The notes beneath the pieces were generated by a model that was not told where the DNA came from, made no database searches, and worked only from the letters and a program-made list of their open reading frames with translations. From assembly GCA_937998875.1 (NCBI GenBank), contig CALLBO010000066.1, positions 1 through 64,000 on the forward strand: a stretch of DNA of 64,000 nt, in the 5' to 3' direction. The translations under genes were made by a program, and so were the position numbers. The first letter of the stretch is position 1; each line of letters opens with the position of its first letter. Below are positions 24,302-34,431 of the stretch, piece after piece. Source of the stretch: an uncultured Granulosicoccaceae bacterium. GTDB taxonomy: Bacteria; Pseudomonadota; Gammaproteobacteria; Granulosicoccales; Granulosicoccaceae.

Positions 24302-26737
24302 TTACCCGCGCACCAGTTTGTACTCCGGATCATAAAGATCCGGATCAACCACTTTCGATGCAACAGGCTCCCCGATCACCTCAACAAAGACATCAGTCCC
24401 GACAGATTCATACTCAACATCAATAAAGCCCATCGCTATATTCTTATTCACTCGATAACCCCAACCAGCAGAGGTAACCGTACCGATGCAGGTACCGTCG
24501 TTTAACACAATACTGTCCCCGCTATGCGCAGGTGCATGGGTGCAATCCAGTATCAACGTTACAAACTTCCGCCGCGGGCCGTTTTCTTTATGCGCAAGCA
24601 ACGCTGCCCTGCCAACGAACTCCGGTTTATCCAGCTTTACAAAGCGATCAAGATTACTCTCCAGCGGATCAAACTCGGTAATCAGATCCGCCTTCCAGTG
24701 CCGGTAGCCTTTCTCAAGCCGCATTGACTCCACTGCATGGCTTCCAAATAGCGCCATGTTGTGCTCTTCTCCCGCTTTATGCAGCGCAAGATACGCAGCA
24801 TAAAGATGTGCGTTCGGCACATGTATCTCATAGGCCAGCTCACCGGAAAAACTCACCGACATAACCACTGCAGGTACAAACCCGATAAATGCTTCTCTCA
24901 CCGATAGCCACGGGAATGCTTCCCTAGACCAGTCACCTCTGGAGACTACAGACAGCACATCTCTCGACTTCGGTCCTGCAATGACCAGAATCGTCCAGTC
25001 ATTAGTCAATGACTTTACCTGCACTGATCCATCTTTTGGTAAATGCCGGTTCAGCCAGTCCATATCATGAAACTCGGAAGCTGCCGCAGATCCGTACCAG
25101 ACACGATTTTCTTCAAGGTTGGCAATAGTCGCTTCACCCTTAACATCACCGTGCTCATTTAGCAGATACGTCAGACCCACTTTGCCCGTATTGCGCGGTA
25201 CGCGGCTACAAACAAGGGTATCGAGCCAGTCGTGGATGCCAGTGCCGATGATTTCAAAACGGTTGAAGCCGTTGACTTCAGTCAGTCCAACCGAATTTTG
25301 CACCGCAGCGATCTCTTTACCGATGACATCAAAAGTTTCATTGAATCGAAAGCTGTGTGTCTCGGTAAAATCTTCAGAGGGTTTGATATAAGCCATCCGC
25401 TCCCAGCCATTCACTACGCCAAACTCCGCACCCTTCGCTGCGAGTATCGGTGTCAGTGGAGTTGTCTTGGCAGGCCGACCTGCGGGGCGGTGCTCATGGG
25501 GCAGATGAAACCGGAATTCGTTTTGATAATCTTCAATGGCTTTCAGTGAAGTGAGTTCCACATTGGCATGGCCGGTGAATCGACGCGGGTCTAAACACCA
25601 CGTGTCGTAGCAGGCTTCACCATGCACGATCTGCTGCGCCAGTAACCATCCATGACCACCCCCTTCTCCGAGGCCTGCTCTTAGGCCAATGATACAAAAC
25701 GCATTGCGCTTGTTGGGTATTGGACCTACCAGTGGTGCACCGTCAATCGTATAGGTAATCGGCCCGTTAACGATGGAATGGATACCGGCGTCCATCAACG
25801 CAGGCATACGAGCAAACGCACCTTCCAGCACATCCATCACCCGATCCATATCATCAGGGCAAAGTGCATTGACGAAATCAGGATCAATACCATCCATTCC
25901 CCAGGGCTTACAGTCCTGTTCATAGAAGCCTACCAGCAAGCCATTTTTCTCTTGTCGGCAATAGTAATCACTGATTGGACAACGCAGCAGCGGCATACGA
26001 TGGCCGGCTTCTTCAATAGCCGGTATGGATTCAGTCACAAAGTACTGATGCTCCATCGACGCGACCGGGTGATGCACGCCCATCATCGCACCCACTTCAT
26101 TAACGCGATACCCGCAGGCGTTAACGACAATCTCGCAGTTGATGTCACCCTTTTCGGTATGTACTGTCCAGCTGTCATCTTTGTGTTGCGTAAGAGCAGT
26201 GACCGGTGTGTTGCGATAGACTTCGGCACCTGCCAATCGCGCGCGACGCGCCAGTGCCTGACAAAGTTGTGCAGGATCGATATCACCGTCTAACGGATCC
26301 CACAAACCGCCGGTTAGATTGTCAGTCGATACCAGCGGGTGGCGACGAGCACACTCTTCAGCATCGATCACTTCAAAATCCACCCCCATACCCTTCGCCA
26401 TACTGGTAAAGTGACGATAGCCGTTCATGTGTTCTTCCGTATTGGCCAGGCGAATACCACCATCCCCGTGGTGGTAGTTGATTGGATATTCCGGATCTTC
26501 CGCCAGCTCTTTATAGAGCTTGATAGAATGCGTCTTCAGGCCGACCATGGTCTGATTTGCACCGAAATTGGTCACCTGCGCTGCGGAATGCCAGGTAGTG
26601 CCGGAAGTCAGTTCATTGCGCTCAACCAGAACTACATCAGTCCAGCCCTCCTGCGTCAGATGATACAGTGTGGAGCAGCCTGCAATACCGCCACCGATAA
26701 CGACAACTTTTGTCTGACTTTTCAAGGGTTCTCTCAC
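24302..26737 (-). CDS. Sarcosine/dimethylglycine dehydrogenase-like FAD protein
   Basis: A protein of about 811 residues. The N-terminal half is a DAO-type FAD oxidoreductase: KVVVIGGGIAGCSTLYHL (the GxGxxG dinucleotide fold), then ERNELTSGTTWHSA, where the His often carries covalent FAD. The C-terminal half (from about residue 430) is a GcvT-like folate-binding domain (FEIIGTGIHDWLDTLVCSRV, then SFSGELAYEIHVPN). This fusion oxidatively demethylates sarcosine or dimethylglycine and passes the carbon to tetrahydrofolate. I use GTG 26737; TTG 26725 behind GAGAGA is an alternative, while an earlier TTG at 26779 adds an unlikely leader. A LysR gene diverges from it. Confidence 0.85.
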   Translation of the reverse strand: MREPLKSQTKVVVIGGGIAGCSTLYHLTQEGWTDVVLVERNELTSGTTWHSAAQVTNFGANQTMVGLKTHSIKLYKELAEDPEYPINYHHGDGGIRLANTEEHMNGYRHFTSMAKGMGVDFEVIDAEECARRHPLVSTDNLTGGLWDPLDGDIDPAQLCQALARRARLAGAEVYRNTPVTALTQHKDDSWTVHTEKGDINCEIVVNACGYRVNEVGAMMGVHHPVASMEHQYFVTESIPAIEEAGHRMPLLRCPISDYYCRQEKNGLLVGFYEQDCKPWGMDGIDPDFVNALCPDDMDRVMDVLEGAFARMPALMDAGIHSIVNGPITYTIDGAPLVGPIPNKRNAFCIIGLRAGLGEGGGHGWLLAQQIVHGEACYDTWCLDPRRFTGHANVELTSLKAIEDYQNEFRFHLPHEHRPAGRPAKTTPLTPILAAKGAEFGVVNGWERMAYIKPSEDFTETHSFRFNETFDVIGKEIAAVQNSVGLTEVNGFNRFEIIGTGIHDWLDTLVCSRVPRNTGKVGLTYLLNEHGDVKGEATIANLEENRVWYGSAAASEFHDMDWLNRHLPKDGSVQVKSLTNDWTILVIAGPKSRDVLSVVSRGDWSREAFPWLSVREAFIGFVPAVVMSVSFSGELAYEIHVPNAHLYAAYLALHKAGEEHNMALFGSHAVESMRLEKGYRHWKADLITEFDPLESNLDRFVKLDKPEFVGRAALLAHKENGPRRKFVTLILDCTHAPAHSGDSIVLNDGTCIGTVTSAGWGYRVNKNIAMGFIDVEYESVGTDVFVEVIGEPVASKVVDPDLYDPEYKLVRG

Positions 26738-26954
26738 GCTGACAGGACAGATCGCGTACGATACACACACCACTAACAACGGTTCAATGATGATTGAGAC
26801 AGTTCAGGTAATCAGAACAATACAGTCAGCGAATCTGAACAAGCGCCCAGCTTGTTATTTCGTGCTGTGCCTTACTCTTTGCCGGCTCACAATACCGCGC
26901 AACTGTATGGACTACCTACTGGCAGCAGTCCCGTTTCAATGAGCAAATACTTTA

Positions 26955-27956
26955 GTGATACCGGACTTTAATCAAAACGGTGCCCGAAAGGCGAATCTCT
27001 CAGACCGGTTAACCCTTCGAGGTTTGCGCGTTTTTATCGCGTTGGAAGAAACCCAATCTGTCGCAGACGCGGCTCTGAAACTGGGCTTGAGTAAGTCCAG
27101 TGTTTCACAGCATATAACCACGCTTGAACAAAGTATCGGTATTACGCTTTTTGACCGGAAACAGAAACCAGTCACACTAACCCCTGCGGGACAGACATTA
27201 AGCCAGCATGCGCATCAAATCATTGCGACAGTCTCTGAGGCAGAAACCGCGCTTGCCGATTTTAACGCGGACAGCATGCCAGTGTTCAGGTTCGCCCTTA
27301 TTGACGATCTGGATGCATCACTCACACCGGTTATAGTCACTGCATTACAAACAAAATTACCACGTAGCTTTATTCGTACTTTTTCCGGTCGTTCAGATCA
27401 GATCACCGAGCGCATTGTCGCACGGGAGGCCGATATCGCTGTCACAGCGAGTTTACCTGCCGACATCAGTAAGTTTCATATTCAGGAACTCTTTCGAGAG
27501 CAGTTTGTACTGGTTGTCGCCAAAGGATGTTATCAAGTCGATGAAGACTGGCAACCACAGCTCTCTAAGTTACCACTCGTACAATACTCCGAGAGTATGC
27601 CTATCGGACAATTGGTCATTACCCACCTGAAGCGCATTCAGTTTGATGTGTCGCGCCGATTTTCATTTGAAACCACCCGGGCTGTTATTGCAACCGTTGC
27701 AAAAACCGGAGGCTGGACAATCGCCACGCCATTGAGCATTCTTGACGCGAGCAGATTTCGCGACAAGGTGGATATTTTTCCGCTACCGTTTGCCAGCCTT
27801 TCACGGAATATATTTCTAATAAGTCGAACAAACGAACTCGGTACGCTTCCTCTGGAACTGACAAAGACTTTCCGGCAATTACTGAAAACCGAATTACAAT
27901 CTGAGTTAATCAAGATTGCGCCAAACGTGGCTGACAAGCTGGAGATTATTGATTAA
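26955..27956 (+). CDS. LysR-family transcription regulator
   Basis: A 333-residue regulator starting at GTG 26955. The winged helix-turn-helix covers residues 20-80 (LRGLRVFIALEETQSVADAA, then LGLSKSSVSQHITTLEQSIG and LFDRKQKPVTLTPAG). The rest is the periplasmic-binding-like effector domain. It diverges from the dehydrogenase gene with about 200 bases between the starts, the usual layout of a LysR protein that controls its neighbour in response to a substrate or product. A methylated amine such as dimethylglycine or sarcosine is a reasonable guess for the effector. Confidence 0.9.
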   Translation: MIPDFNQNGARKANLSDRLTLRGLRVFIALEETQSVADAALKLGLSKSSVSQHITTLEQSIGITLFDRKQKPVTLTPAGQTLSQHAHQIIATVSEAETALADFNADSMPVFRFALIDDLDASLTPVIVTALQTKLPRSFIRTFSGRSDQITERIVAREADIAVTASLPADISKFHIQELFREQFVLVVAKGCYQVDEDWQPQLSKLPLVQYSESMPIGQLVITHLKRIQFDVSRRFSFETTRAVIATVAKTGGWTIATPLSILDASRFRDKVDIFPLPFASLSRNIFLISRTNELGTLPLELTKTFRQLLKTELQSELIKIAPNVADKLEIID

Positions 27957-28060
27957 CCCGGATCTTCATCCACGAGCTTGCCAGCAGGTATTCCACCACA
28001 GCCATCACGCTTGCGTACTGCTTCCATGGCAGCTATCTTGCGGATAAATTCACTCTCCCC

Positions 28061-28999
28061 ATGACAAAAGTAACGATGACCGTCACGAATTTGGTTAATT
28101 TCGGCATTAACTCCATCAACAGTTCGGATCTTTGCCCGGTGGAAAATACCATAGTGGTAACCGGTGTAGCCCGGGGTGGCACATCAATGGTTGCAGGGGT
28201 GCTTTATCACCTAGGAGTACCCATGCATGCAGCCAGACCACCTGTATTCGAAGATAACAATATTGCGAATATTTTCGAGAAAAACTCAAGCAAAATTGAT
28301 GAGGCGCTTGCTGGCTACAATCAGGTTAATCAATGGGGCTGGAAACGCCCTATGGCAATAAACTATCTGGACAAGACCGACGAATTCTTAAGAAGCCCAA
28401 GATACATTTTCGTTTTCCGTGACATTCTATCCATTGCAAATCGAAATGAAATATCCATGGGCTCCGATCTATTACCGTTGATGAATAGTGCTGTATCGGG
28501 GTATGCAAAAATCATTTCATTTCTTGAGAAAACAAACTCCCCGTGCCTGCTATGCTCAAGTGAAAAAATAAACCGTTACCCGGAAAATGCTGTAGAGGCA
28601 ATTGCTCAGTTTATCGGGGCAACACCTACAAAAGAGCAACTGCATCACGCCTGTGCATCTATCAACCCTGAACCGCTCGAGTATCTAAAGGTATCCAGAA
28701 CAAACCGGACGCACGGTGAAATAGAGTCGGTGGCGAATAACGTTGTTACAGGTTGGGCTGCGTGGTGGTCTAAAGATGAGCCAGCTGAGGTGGAAATCTA
28801 TCTCGATAATGTTCTTTGCAAGACTGTCCTGGCTGACGGGAAGCGAGCTGATCTTGCTGGTAAAATTAATACGCGGGATGGCTGCTGTGGATTTCAGATC
28901 GAGATACCTGGTGAAGAGCTACACAATAAGACCAGTGTACGGGCAAAAATAAAGCACGACGATATAGACCTGAGCGGTAGCCCCGTATTGTTGGAGTAA
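28061..28999 (+). CDS. Sulfotransferase-like protein with C-terminal beta domain
   Basis: A 312-residue cytoplasmic protein. Residues 28-52 (IVVTGVARGGTSMVAGVLYH) form a P-loop like the 5'-phosphosulfate loop of PAPS sulfotransferases. Residues 105-112 (RYIFVFRD) match the 3'-phosphate strand with its Arg. The C-terminal 95 residues (GEIESVANNVVTGWAAWW, then VEIYLDNVLCKTVLADGKR) look like a small beta-sandwich of the kind found beside glycan-modifying enzymes. It might sulfate a polysaccharide. It precedes the glycosidase-like and epimerase genes, though on the other strand. Confidence 0.65.
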   Translation: MTKVTMTVTNLVNFGINSINSSDLCPVENTIVVTGVARGGTSMVAGVLYHLGVPMHAARPPVFEDNNIANIFEKNSSKIDEALAGYNQVNQWGWKRPMAINYLDKTDEFLRSPRYIFVFRDILSIANRNEISMGSDLLPLMNSAVSGYAKIISFLEKTNSPCLLCSSEKINRYPENAVEAIAQFIGATPTKEQLHHACASINPEPLEYLKVSRTNRTHGEIESVANNVVTGWAAWWSKDEPAEVEIYLDNVLCKTVLADGKRADLAGKINTRDGCCGFQIEIPGEELHNKTSVRAKIKHDDIDLSGSPVLLE

Positions 29000-29040
29000 C
29001 CAGTTTGGACTCAAGAGCCCTGGTTTCACTACCTTATGCT

Positions 29041-31557
29041 TTACTCAACCTCACGAATCGAACAATTATCCAGTAGTGCAACTCCATCTGTAGCAAGACT
29101 GACTACGACAAATGAACTGGTAGCAGACGCAACAAGTACCGCTGTATATTCCTGGTATTGAGCACCGTTGACCGGCAAAACACCAGATTCGATAGCTTGA
29201 TAACTACTATTCGCCAAATTGAAGTTTAGTGTAGTGTTTCCGCTTTTACTTGCAGCGTAACACGACATCTCATAAGTCTTACCGGCCTCAACCTCTACCT
29301 CCTGAAAGACACAATTGCCACTCTCTATGCTTGCAGCCTGCAAGCCATTGTGCGCTTCTTCTGTTAACGATTCCTGCGTGCAGAATTGCCAGTCACTTAT
29401 TGATGATTCAAAATCACCGTTATGCAGCAACCCGCCTGCATTTCCGTTCAACGCTGCCGAGAATGGATTGCCGCCCACGCTTATCAAAGCACATGATGGA
29501 ATCTGATCGCTGCGGGAAGTGATCGTCACCGTCGCCCAGGTTGCATCATCTGGAACAGGCAGCGAAATACCGTCTGAGCCGAAACTGAGGTTTCGAATAC
29601 TCGAGCTTTGCGTATTGCCGTAACTCAGCGCTACGCTTGCACCCGAAAAATCTCCAGACTGGCAACTTAACGTATGAGTCTGAGCAGCACTGTGTGTGAA
29701 TTGCTGATAGCCGCATACGTCATCACTGTCGGTCGTACAGGTATTCCAGCTAGCTCTTGTAACTTCCGTATCGGCTGTCTGTTGGGTGGGTGCCTGGGTT
29801 TGAGAAGCACCCTGATTCTCAGTACTGAAATATGCAAGATCACGGGCCGGAGCTGGTTGCGCTCTGAATGCACCAATATCGACATGTCCAAGCAACGTCG
29901 CCTGCCCGGAACCCTCTTCCCGGTTATTGCTCAGGATATAGTTGCTGCCATCACCGAGCCGGATAGTGTAAAGCGGTTGCCGGTTACTACCGCCGTCATT
30001 GAATATATAACCTACCGGTCCAAAGTTGAAATGACCTTCACATCCAACATCTTTACTGATGTAGGTGCCTTGAATACTCTCCACGTGGCACTCGAACAAC
30101 AGGGTCGTGCCTTGTTCAGGTTCACGAAGTAACAGAAAAGAAGCTTCTTCTGTATAGCCTGTAGGCGCCTGTCTAGTAGATGCCCAGTGACCGTTCTGGC
30201 TATGCCGTGAACGCGCTAGTTTCACGTACGGCAATAGCTCGTATCCATCGTCCAGTCTGGGCGGATTTTGATCATACAAATTATTTGTAGCCCAGGTATT
30301 CCAGGCGGGCTTGCTGTTGTTACTGGCATCAAACAAACCCGGTGTGAAGTTGCCTTCATTTACATGATCATCAAGTCTGTGATAGTAAAACGTTTCTATC
30401 CCCGGTGTACCGAGCACGTTACGTGTAGCAACTCTTAACTGCTGATCCATAAGCTCATTCGACGAAGGAGGCCCGGAATTTATTCCGTTCTCAGTCAGAT
30501 GAATATCCCAGGTGTAAGGTTTCGTCGGAAAACGCTGTCTCAAGTAACCTGCGAGCACACCTAAATTACCAAATGAAACCTTTGGCAGATCATAAGGGCC
30601 GAAGTCAGGCCTAAATAAATCCGGCGGATAGCTGTGAAAAGCCAGTCGCCATTTACGATCACCCACCATCGGCTCGAGCTCCTCAATGAAGTGTCTAGCT
30701 GATGAAAAACGCTGGTTGTGACGGTATTCGAGATCAAAGTGATGATCGAAGGAGTACATCACCCGAGCTTCAGGTTGCTCGGCAACAATTTTATCGTAAG
30801 CGTGGTTGAATATGTCTGCGTAAGACTTTATTCGGCCTTCTACGCTGCAGGGTGCTGCATCTGCACCACAACCGGGGTTGTACCAGTCAAGTGAATTTAC
30901 TTCATTCTTAATAACAAAGTTCACAATCCGGCCGTTGCCGTTCGCACCGTTGTAACGTCTGGCCAACATACCCGCAAACCTGGCAAAGTCATTCGGATCG
31001 TCGGGTGCTATGAATTTTGGATTGACCAGTGGGATGTTGCCGACTCGAGATGTATTGACAGGGCGCGCCCATTCGGGTGTACCGTATAAAACAGCGGTAA
31101 CTTTTATGCCGCGCTCGGAATACCAACGAATCTGTTTCTCGCGGGTTGTTGAGATCAGCCAGATCTTACCGTCATACTCGAAAGTGTTGGGTGCATTCGG
31201 ATTGAGATCTTCTGTCGGCTGCCATTTTGACCAAATCAGATTAAACTTTACACCACCGACGTTGGCATTGTAGACCTGCTCTCTATCGTTCCAGTTTTCC
31301 GGCCCGATTGTTTTGAGATCATGTGGATTGAATGGCGGGTATGGCAGGTTTGCTGCCACCATCGGGCTCACAGTGGTTTGCGGCACAGCCGCACCGAGCG
31401 CCGGTTCATACGGAATATATGGTTTGTTGAGGTATTCAATAAGCTGCTGATCAACGTTAACCGGGCCAACTTGTCCGGTGTCGCTGTTACAGGAAACCAG
31501 CAGTACAACAGATATCGCAGTACCCAACGCGCAGATCAGTCGACGGTTAATTTTCAT
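29041..31557 (-). CDS. DUF5722-type glycosidase-like lipoprotein
   Basis: An 838-residue lipoprotein (signal peptide with SVVLLVSC, lipidated Cys near 23). The catalytic region, about residues 90-430, matches the DUF5722 family of TIM-barrel glycosidase relatives: VTAVLYGTPEWARP, FVIKNEVNSLDWYNPGCG (likely acid/base Glu), YSFDHHFD, LAFHSYPPDL, then IHLTENGINSG (likely nucleophile Glu). Residues 430-560 form a beta domain, and the last 130 residues (LLHNGDFESSISDWQFCTQE) resemble a CBM4/9-like carbohydrate-binding module. It should act on a polysaccharide at the outer membrane. Substrate unknown. Confidence 0.82.
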   Translation of the reverse strand: MKINRRLICALGTAISVVLLVSCNSDTGQVGPVNVDQQLIEYLNKPYIPYEPALGAAVPQTTVSPMVAANLPYPPFNPHDLKTIGPENWNDREQVYNANVGGVKFNLIWSKWQPTEDLNPNAPNTFEYDGKIWLISTTREKQIRWYSERGIKVTAVLYGTPEWARPVNTSRVGNIPLVNPKFIAPDDPNDFARFAGMLARRYNGANGNGRIVNFVIKNEVNSLDWYNPGCGADAAPCSVEGRIKSYADIFNHAYDKIVAEQPEARVMYSFDHHFDLEYRHNQRFSSARHFIEELEPMVGDRKWRLAFHSYPPDLFRPDFGPYDLPKVSFGNLGVLAGYLRQRFPTKPYTWDIHLTENGINSGPPSSNELMDQQLRVATRNVLGTPGIETFYYHRLDDHVNEGNFTPGLFDASNNSKPAWNTWATNNLYDQNPPRLDDGYELLPYVKLARSRHSQNGHWASTRQAPTGYTEEASFLLLREPEQGTTLLFECHVESIQGTYISKDVGCEGHFNFGPVGYIFNDGGSNRQPLYTIRLGDGSNYILSNNREEGSGQATLLGHVDIGAFRAQPAPARDLAYFSTENQGASQTQAPTQQTADTEVTRASWNTCTTDSDDVCGYQQFTHSAAQTHTLSCQSGDFSGASVALSYGNTQSSSIRNLSFGSDGISLPVPDDATWATVTITSRSDQIPSCALISVGGNPFSAALNGNAGGLLHNGDFESSISDWQFCTQESLTEEAHNGLQAASIESGNCVFQEVEVEAGKTYEMSCYAASKSGNTTLNFNLANSSYQAIESGVLPVNGAQYQEYTAVLVASATSSFVVVSLATDGVALLDNCSIREVE

Positions 31558-32517
31558 AGGCTGATACCCTGCTCAGTTCAGGAACGTACGGCAGAAGCAA
31601 GCAGTTGCCAGAATTACGCCAAAAGATGTCCAGCCTTGAATATTGTCTGGGAAAGCAGCCTTAATATTCTGGCATTTCCATAAGTACCCCGTTCCACCAT
31701 CGTTGTAAACACGACGTGCGAACAGCGGCGAAGCTTGTAGTCTCAGGCTGCCTGACCGGCGTTCACAGGCCACTTTCACCGGGGCAAGTTAACAGGAATC
31801 ACCGTAACAGGATCACTAAGGCCGACATTCTGATTAGCAGACCAGGCCTAAAGCATAATCCCCAGGGCTGGAGATCCAGCCCGATCAGGTCAACTAATGT
31901 ACCCTTAAAAACAATAGCTATTGAAATCGGTATCAGGTAAATACTTTTGCTCAACTGCTAGGTCACCAATACCTGGTACAGCAGCCGATTGATCCGCTAA
32001 AGCGCATCGATAACAGTGGTGATTTTGCTTTTCATTGAATGGATTCCTCGTGGATTGATCTCAGACAATGTCGCCTGGCCCTTCGACATGACACCGTGTC
32101 ACGCTGGAATTGATGTTACAAAGGAAGATCGTGTTGTACACCTTTCATTACATTCTTCTCTGAACTCTCTCAAATTCTGTCAGCTAAGCATGATGGATTT
32201 CACACTATTCGCGACGAATCGTGAATCTAAGCAGCGTCTTCGTCACGTGTGAATGCTCACTTGCACAGTGGCCCTCTTGTATTAGGGAATTGATAACACC
32301 CTGAAGGGCCGACTGGCTCTGCGGTAACAGTCACTGTACTCCGTATAACAACAGTAACTGCCTGGCACATAAGCCTCCAAATATTTCTTTGTCAACGAAT
32401 TACTTATTATTCCGTGATAAAAACGTTATACATCGGGTTTTACATTACGCCAATCTCAAGCGGGATGGTTAGCAACCTTCAAACATCTAAATACAAACAA
32501 CTTGAGAGACTGTAAAC
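31558..32517. other. Large intergenic region, no gene seen
   Basis: About 960 bases between divergent genes. Short frames on both strands have no signal peptides, families or ribosome binding sites. It must hold the promoters for the glycosidase-like gene (leftward) and the spondin-domain gene (rightward). Nothing else stands out. Confidence 0.45.
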
Positions 32518-33387
32518 ATGAAAAACCGACTCACCTCTTCTAGCAGCTTGCGACCTGCACGGTTTGCGATGACCCTGGCAAGTGCCGCTGTAGTGATGAC
32601 ACTTACCGCCTGTGGTGCTGATACCATTGACAGTATTCAAAATGACCTGGCAAACGGTGAAGAAGTAAACATTAACCTGTCGACTAACGAGAGCGGCGAT
32701 CTTGTAATCGGTCTTGACGATGACACACAAACTAACGGCGACGCTGGAGCTCCTGAACAATCTCAAGCCGGTTCGTTTCAGGTAACTTTCTACAACGTAT
32801 CAGAAGCCCAACTAATGACTCCGCCAGTTGTAGCAATACATGACCCTGCTGTTCATCTGTTCCAGGTGGGTGAAGTGGCCAGTGATGCAATTCAGGTGAT
32901 TGCAGAGATGGGCAATAACGCCCCGTTAGTTGATTTTGCGGTTGCTAATCCTGAAGTGGTTAGTGCAGCAGGCGTTGCCGGTGACGCACCATTCGGCGCA
33001 GGTGAGTCAGTAACGCTTAACCTTACTACTGACGCAGAAGGTCAGGTTTTCAGCGCTGTGAATATGATTATCTGCAGTAACGACGGTATCTCTGGTGTTG
33101 ACTCTGTCGCACTTCCTCACGGCAATGAGCCAGTAGTTATCATGGCGAGACCCTACGATGCCGGTACACGAGTTAACCAGGACAACGCTTACTCCTTCTT
33201 TCCACCACCGTGCAGAACTAACTCAGACGGTGAATTGATTGATGTTCAGGAAGCTCCACTTGAGTCTCCACGTGCACCAATAAGCGCGCATGAAGGACAG
33301 TTCCGTGTGCCGAATACCGCAATGGGCAGAAACTGGAACTTCACTACAGATGATGAAATATTGAGAATTGAAATTGTTCGTAACTAG
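32518..33387 (+). CDS. Spondin-domain lipoprotein
   Basis: A 289-residue lipoprotein. The signal peptide ends VVMTLTAC (lipidated Cys near residue 32). An acidic linker follows to about 80. Residues 85-250 form a spondin_N-like domain: SFQVTFYNVSEAQLMTPPVV, HDPAVHLFQVGE, then FSAVNMIICSNDGISGVDSV. Spondin domains are calcium-binding C2-like folds found in surface and adhesion proteins, also in marine bacteria. It stands alone, with a strong terminator directly behind it. Likely anchored in the outer membrane. Confidence 0.85.
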   Translation: MKNRLTSSSSLRPARFAMTLASAAVVMTLTACGADTIDSIQNDLANGEEVNINLSTNESGDLVIGLDDDTQTNGDAGAPEQSQAGSFQVTFYNVSEAQLMTPPVVAIHDPAVHLFQVGEVASDAIQVIAEMGNNAPLVDFAVANPEVVSAAGVAGDAPFGAGESVTLNLTTDAEGQVFSAVNMIICSNDGISGVDSVALPHGNEPVVIMARPYDAGTRVNQDNAYSFFPPPCRTNSDGELIDVQEAPLESPRAPISAHEGQFRVPNTAMGRNWNFTTDDEILRIEIVRN

Positions 33388-33419
33388 CGTTTAGCGTTGC
33401 TTGCTAGATAGCGGATGGT

Positions 33420-33450
33420 CCGATCGACTGTGATGGTCGATCGGATTTTT
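33420..33450 (+). terminator. Rho-independent terminator of the spondin gene
   Basis: A perfect nine-base stem (CCGATCGAC, 33420-33428; GTCGATCGG, 33436-33444) with a seven-base loop is followed by ATTTTT. It lies 33 bases after the stop codon. Confidence 0.9.
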
Positions 33451-33484
33451 ATGGCATATGGGTTTGTCGCTCTTGCTTTGCTTG

Positions 33485-34340
33485 CCGGGGGCTTATCGTG
33501 CTGACACGCCCTGCCGGCGGCTATCGTTCTTGCATGCCCTGCCGGCGGCTATCGCTCTTGCATGCCCTGCGGGCGGCTATCGCTCTTTCTTGTCGAGCTA
33601 ACATGCCCTGCCGGCGGCCTTACTTTTTGAAAAGACCGAAAAGTAAGCAAAAAGTCTTTCTTGCTGCCATTTTGCCCTGCGGGTGCCTGCGGCATTTTGA
33701 ATTTCATCGCTCCAACAGGCACGCTCAGACAGCACATCCATGTGCTAACTTCGCTAACGCGGCGTCCTGCCGCTTTTGCCTGTCTCCGCGATGAAATTCA
33801 AAACAAAACAGAAGCGCGGTAACTGCATAAAAGATAAAACGTGATAGGTATAGCTGCGTTGCGCTAGCTACTTATGCAAGATAGATCTTTGGGAAAACTA
33901 AAACGTGGACAGAGAAATTCACGCTGATCAAACAAACCAACACTACACAACACCACCCGCCTAACAAAGCGCTACAAACAACGTGCATGCATCAAAAGCG
34001 ACTTAGTCGCTTTTACCGCGCTTCTGTTTTGTTTTTTGAAATCTTCCGGAGTCGGGTCTAAGTGGCATGGATGCCACGTGAGCGCTAGCGGCACAGGGAT
34101 GTGCCATTGGCGCGGCCCGACGGAGGCGGAATTCAAAAAATGGCGCAGCCACCCGTAGGGCAAAATGGCAGCAAGAAAGACTTTTGCCTACTTTTGGTCT
34201 TTTTAAAAGTAGGGCCGCCCGCAGGGCATACAAGAGCGATAGCCGCCGGCAGGCAACGCAAGAGCGATAGCCACCCGCAGGGCATGCCAACTCGTCAAGC
34301 AGAAGCGATAAGCCCCCAGCAAGGCATACCAGTTCGGCAA
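33485..34340. repeat. Large inverted repeat built of GC-rich modules
   Basis: Two inverted arms of roughly 330-340 bases (about 33485-33825 and 34005-34340) surround a 180-base centre. Shared blocks in opposite direction include GCAAAAAGTCTTTCTTGCTG (33650) against CAGCAAGAAAGACTTTTGCC (34171), and AAAACAGAAGCGCGGTAA (33806) against TTACCGCGCTTCTGTTTT (34013). The outer ends hold tandem units of about 27 bases around CCCTGCCGGCGGCTATCG (three copies at 33510-33590). An inner palindrome GAATTTCATCGC/GCGATGAAATTC lies in the left arm. No protein is encoded. Confidence 0.8.
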
Positions 34341-34431
34341 CCAAGAGCCAAAAGCCGCCGGCAAAGAAATAGTATCGCCACCGGCCAACAGCTAAATCTG
34401 TTGGCCTGACCCTACTACGCTGAAAGCCATA

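Noticed and set aside
25778-26293. 171-codon plus-strand frame opposite the dehydrogenase gene
   Set aside because: It is the antisense shadow of the FAD domain; residues do not resemble any protein.
26780-26954. Glycine riboswitch before the dehydrogenase gene
   Set aside because: I could not find the conserved aptamer core in the short divergent region.
33498-34409. Several open frames in the inverted-repeat region
   Set aside because: They arise from the GC-rich repeat units in both directions; they have no start signals and differ between arms.
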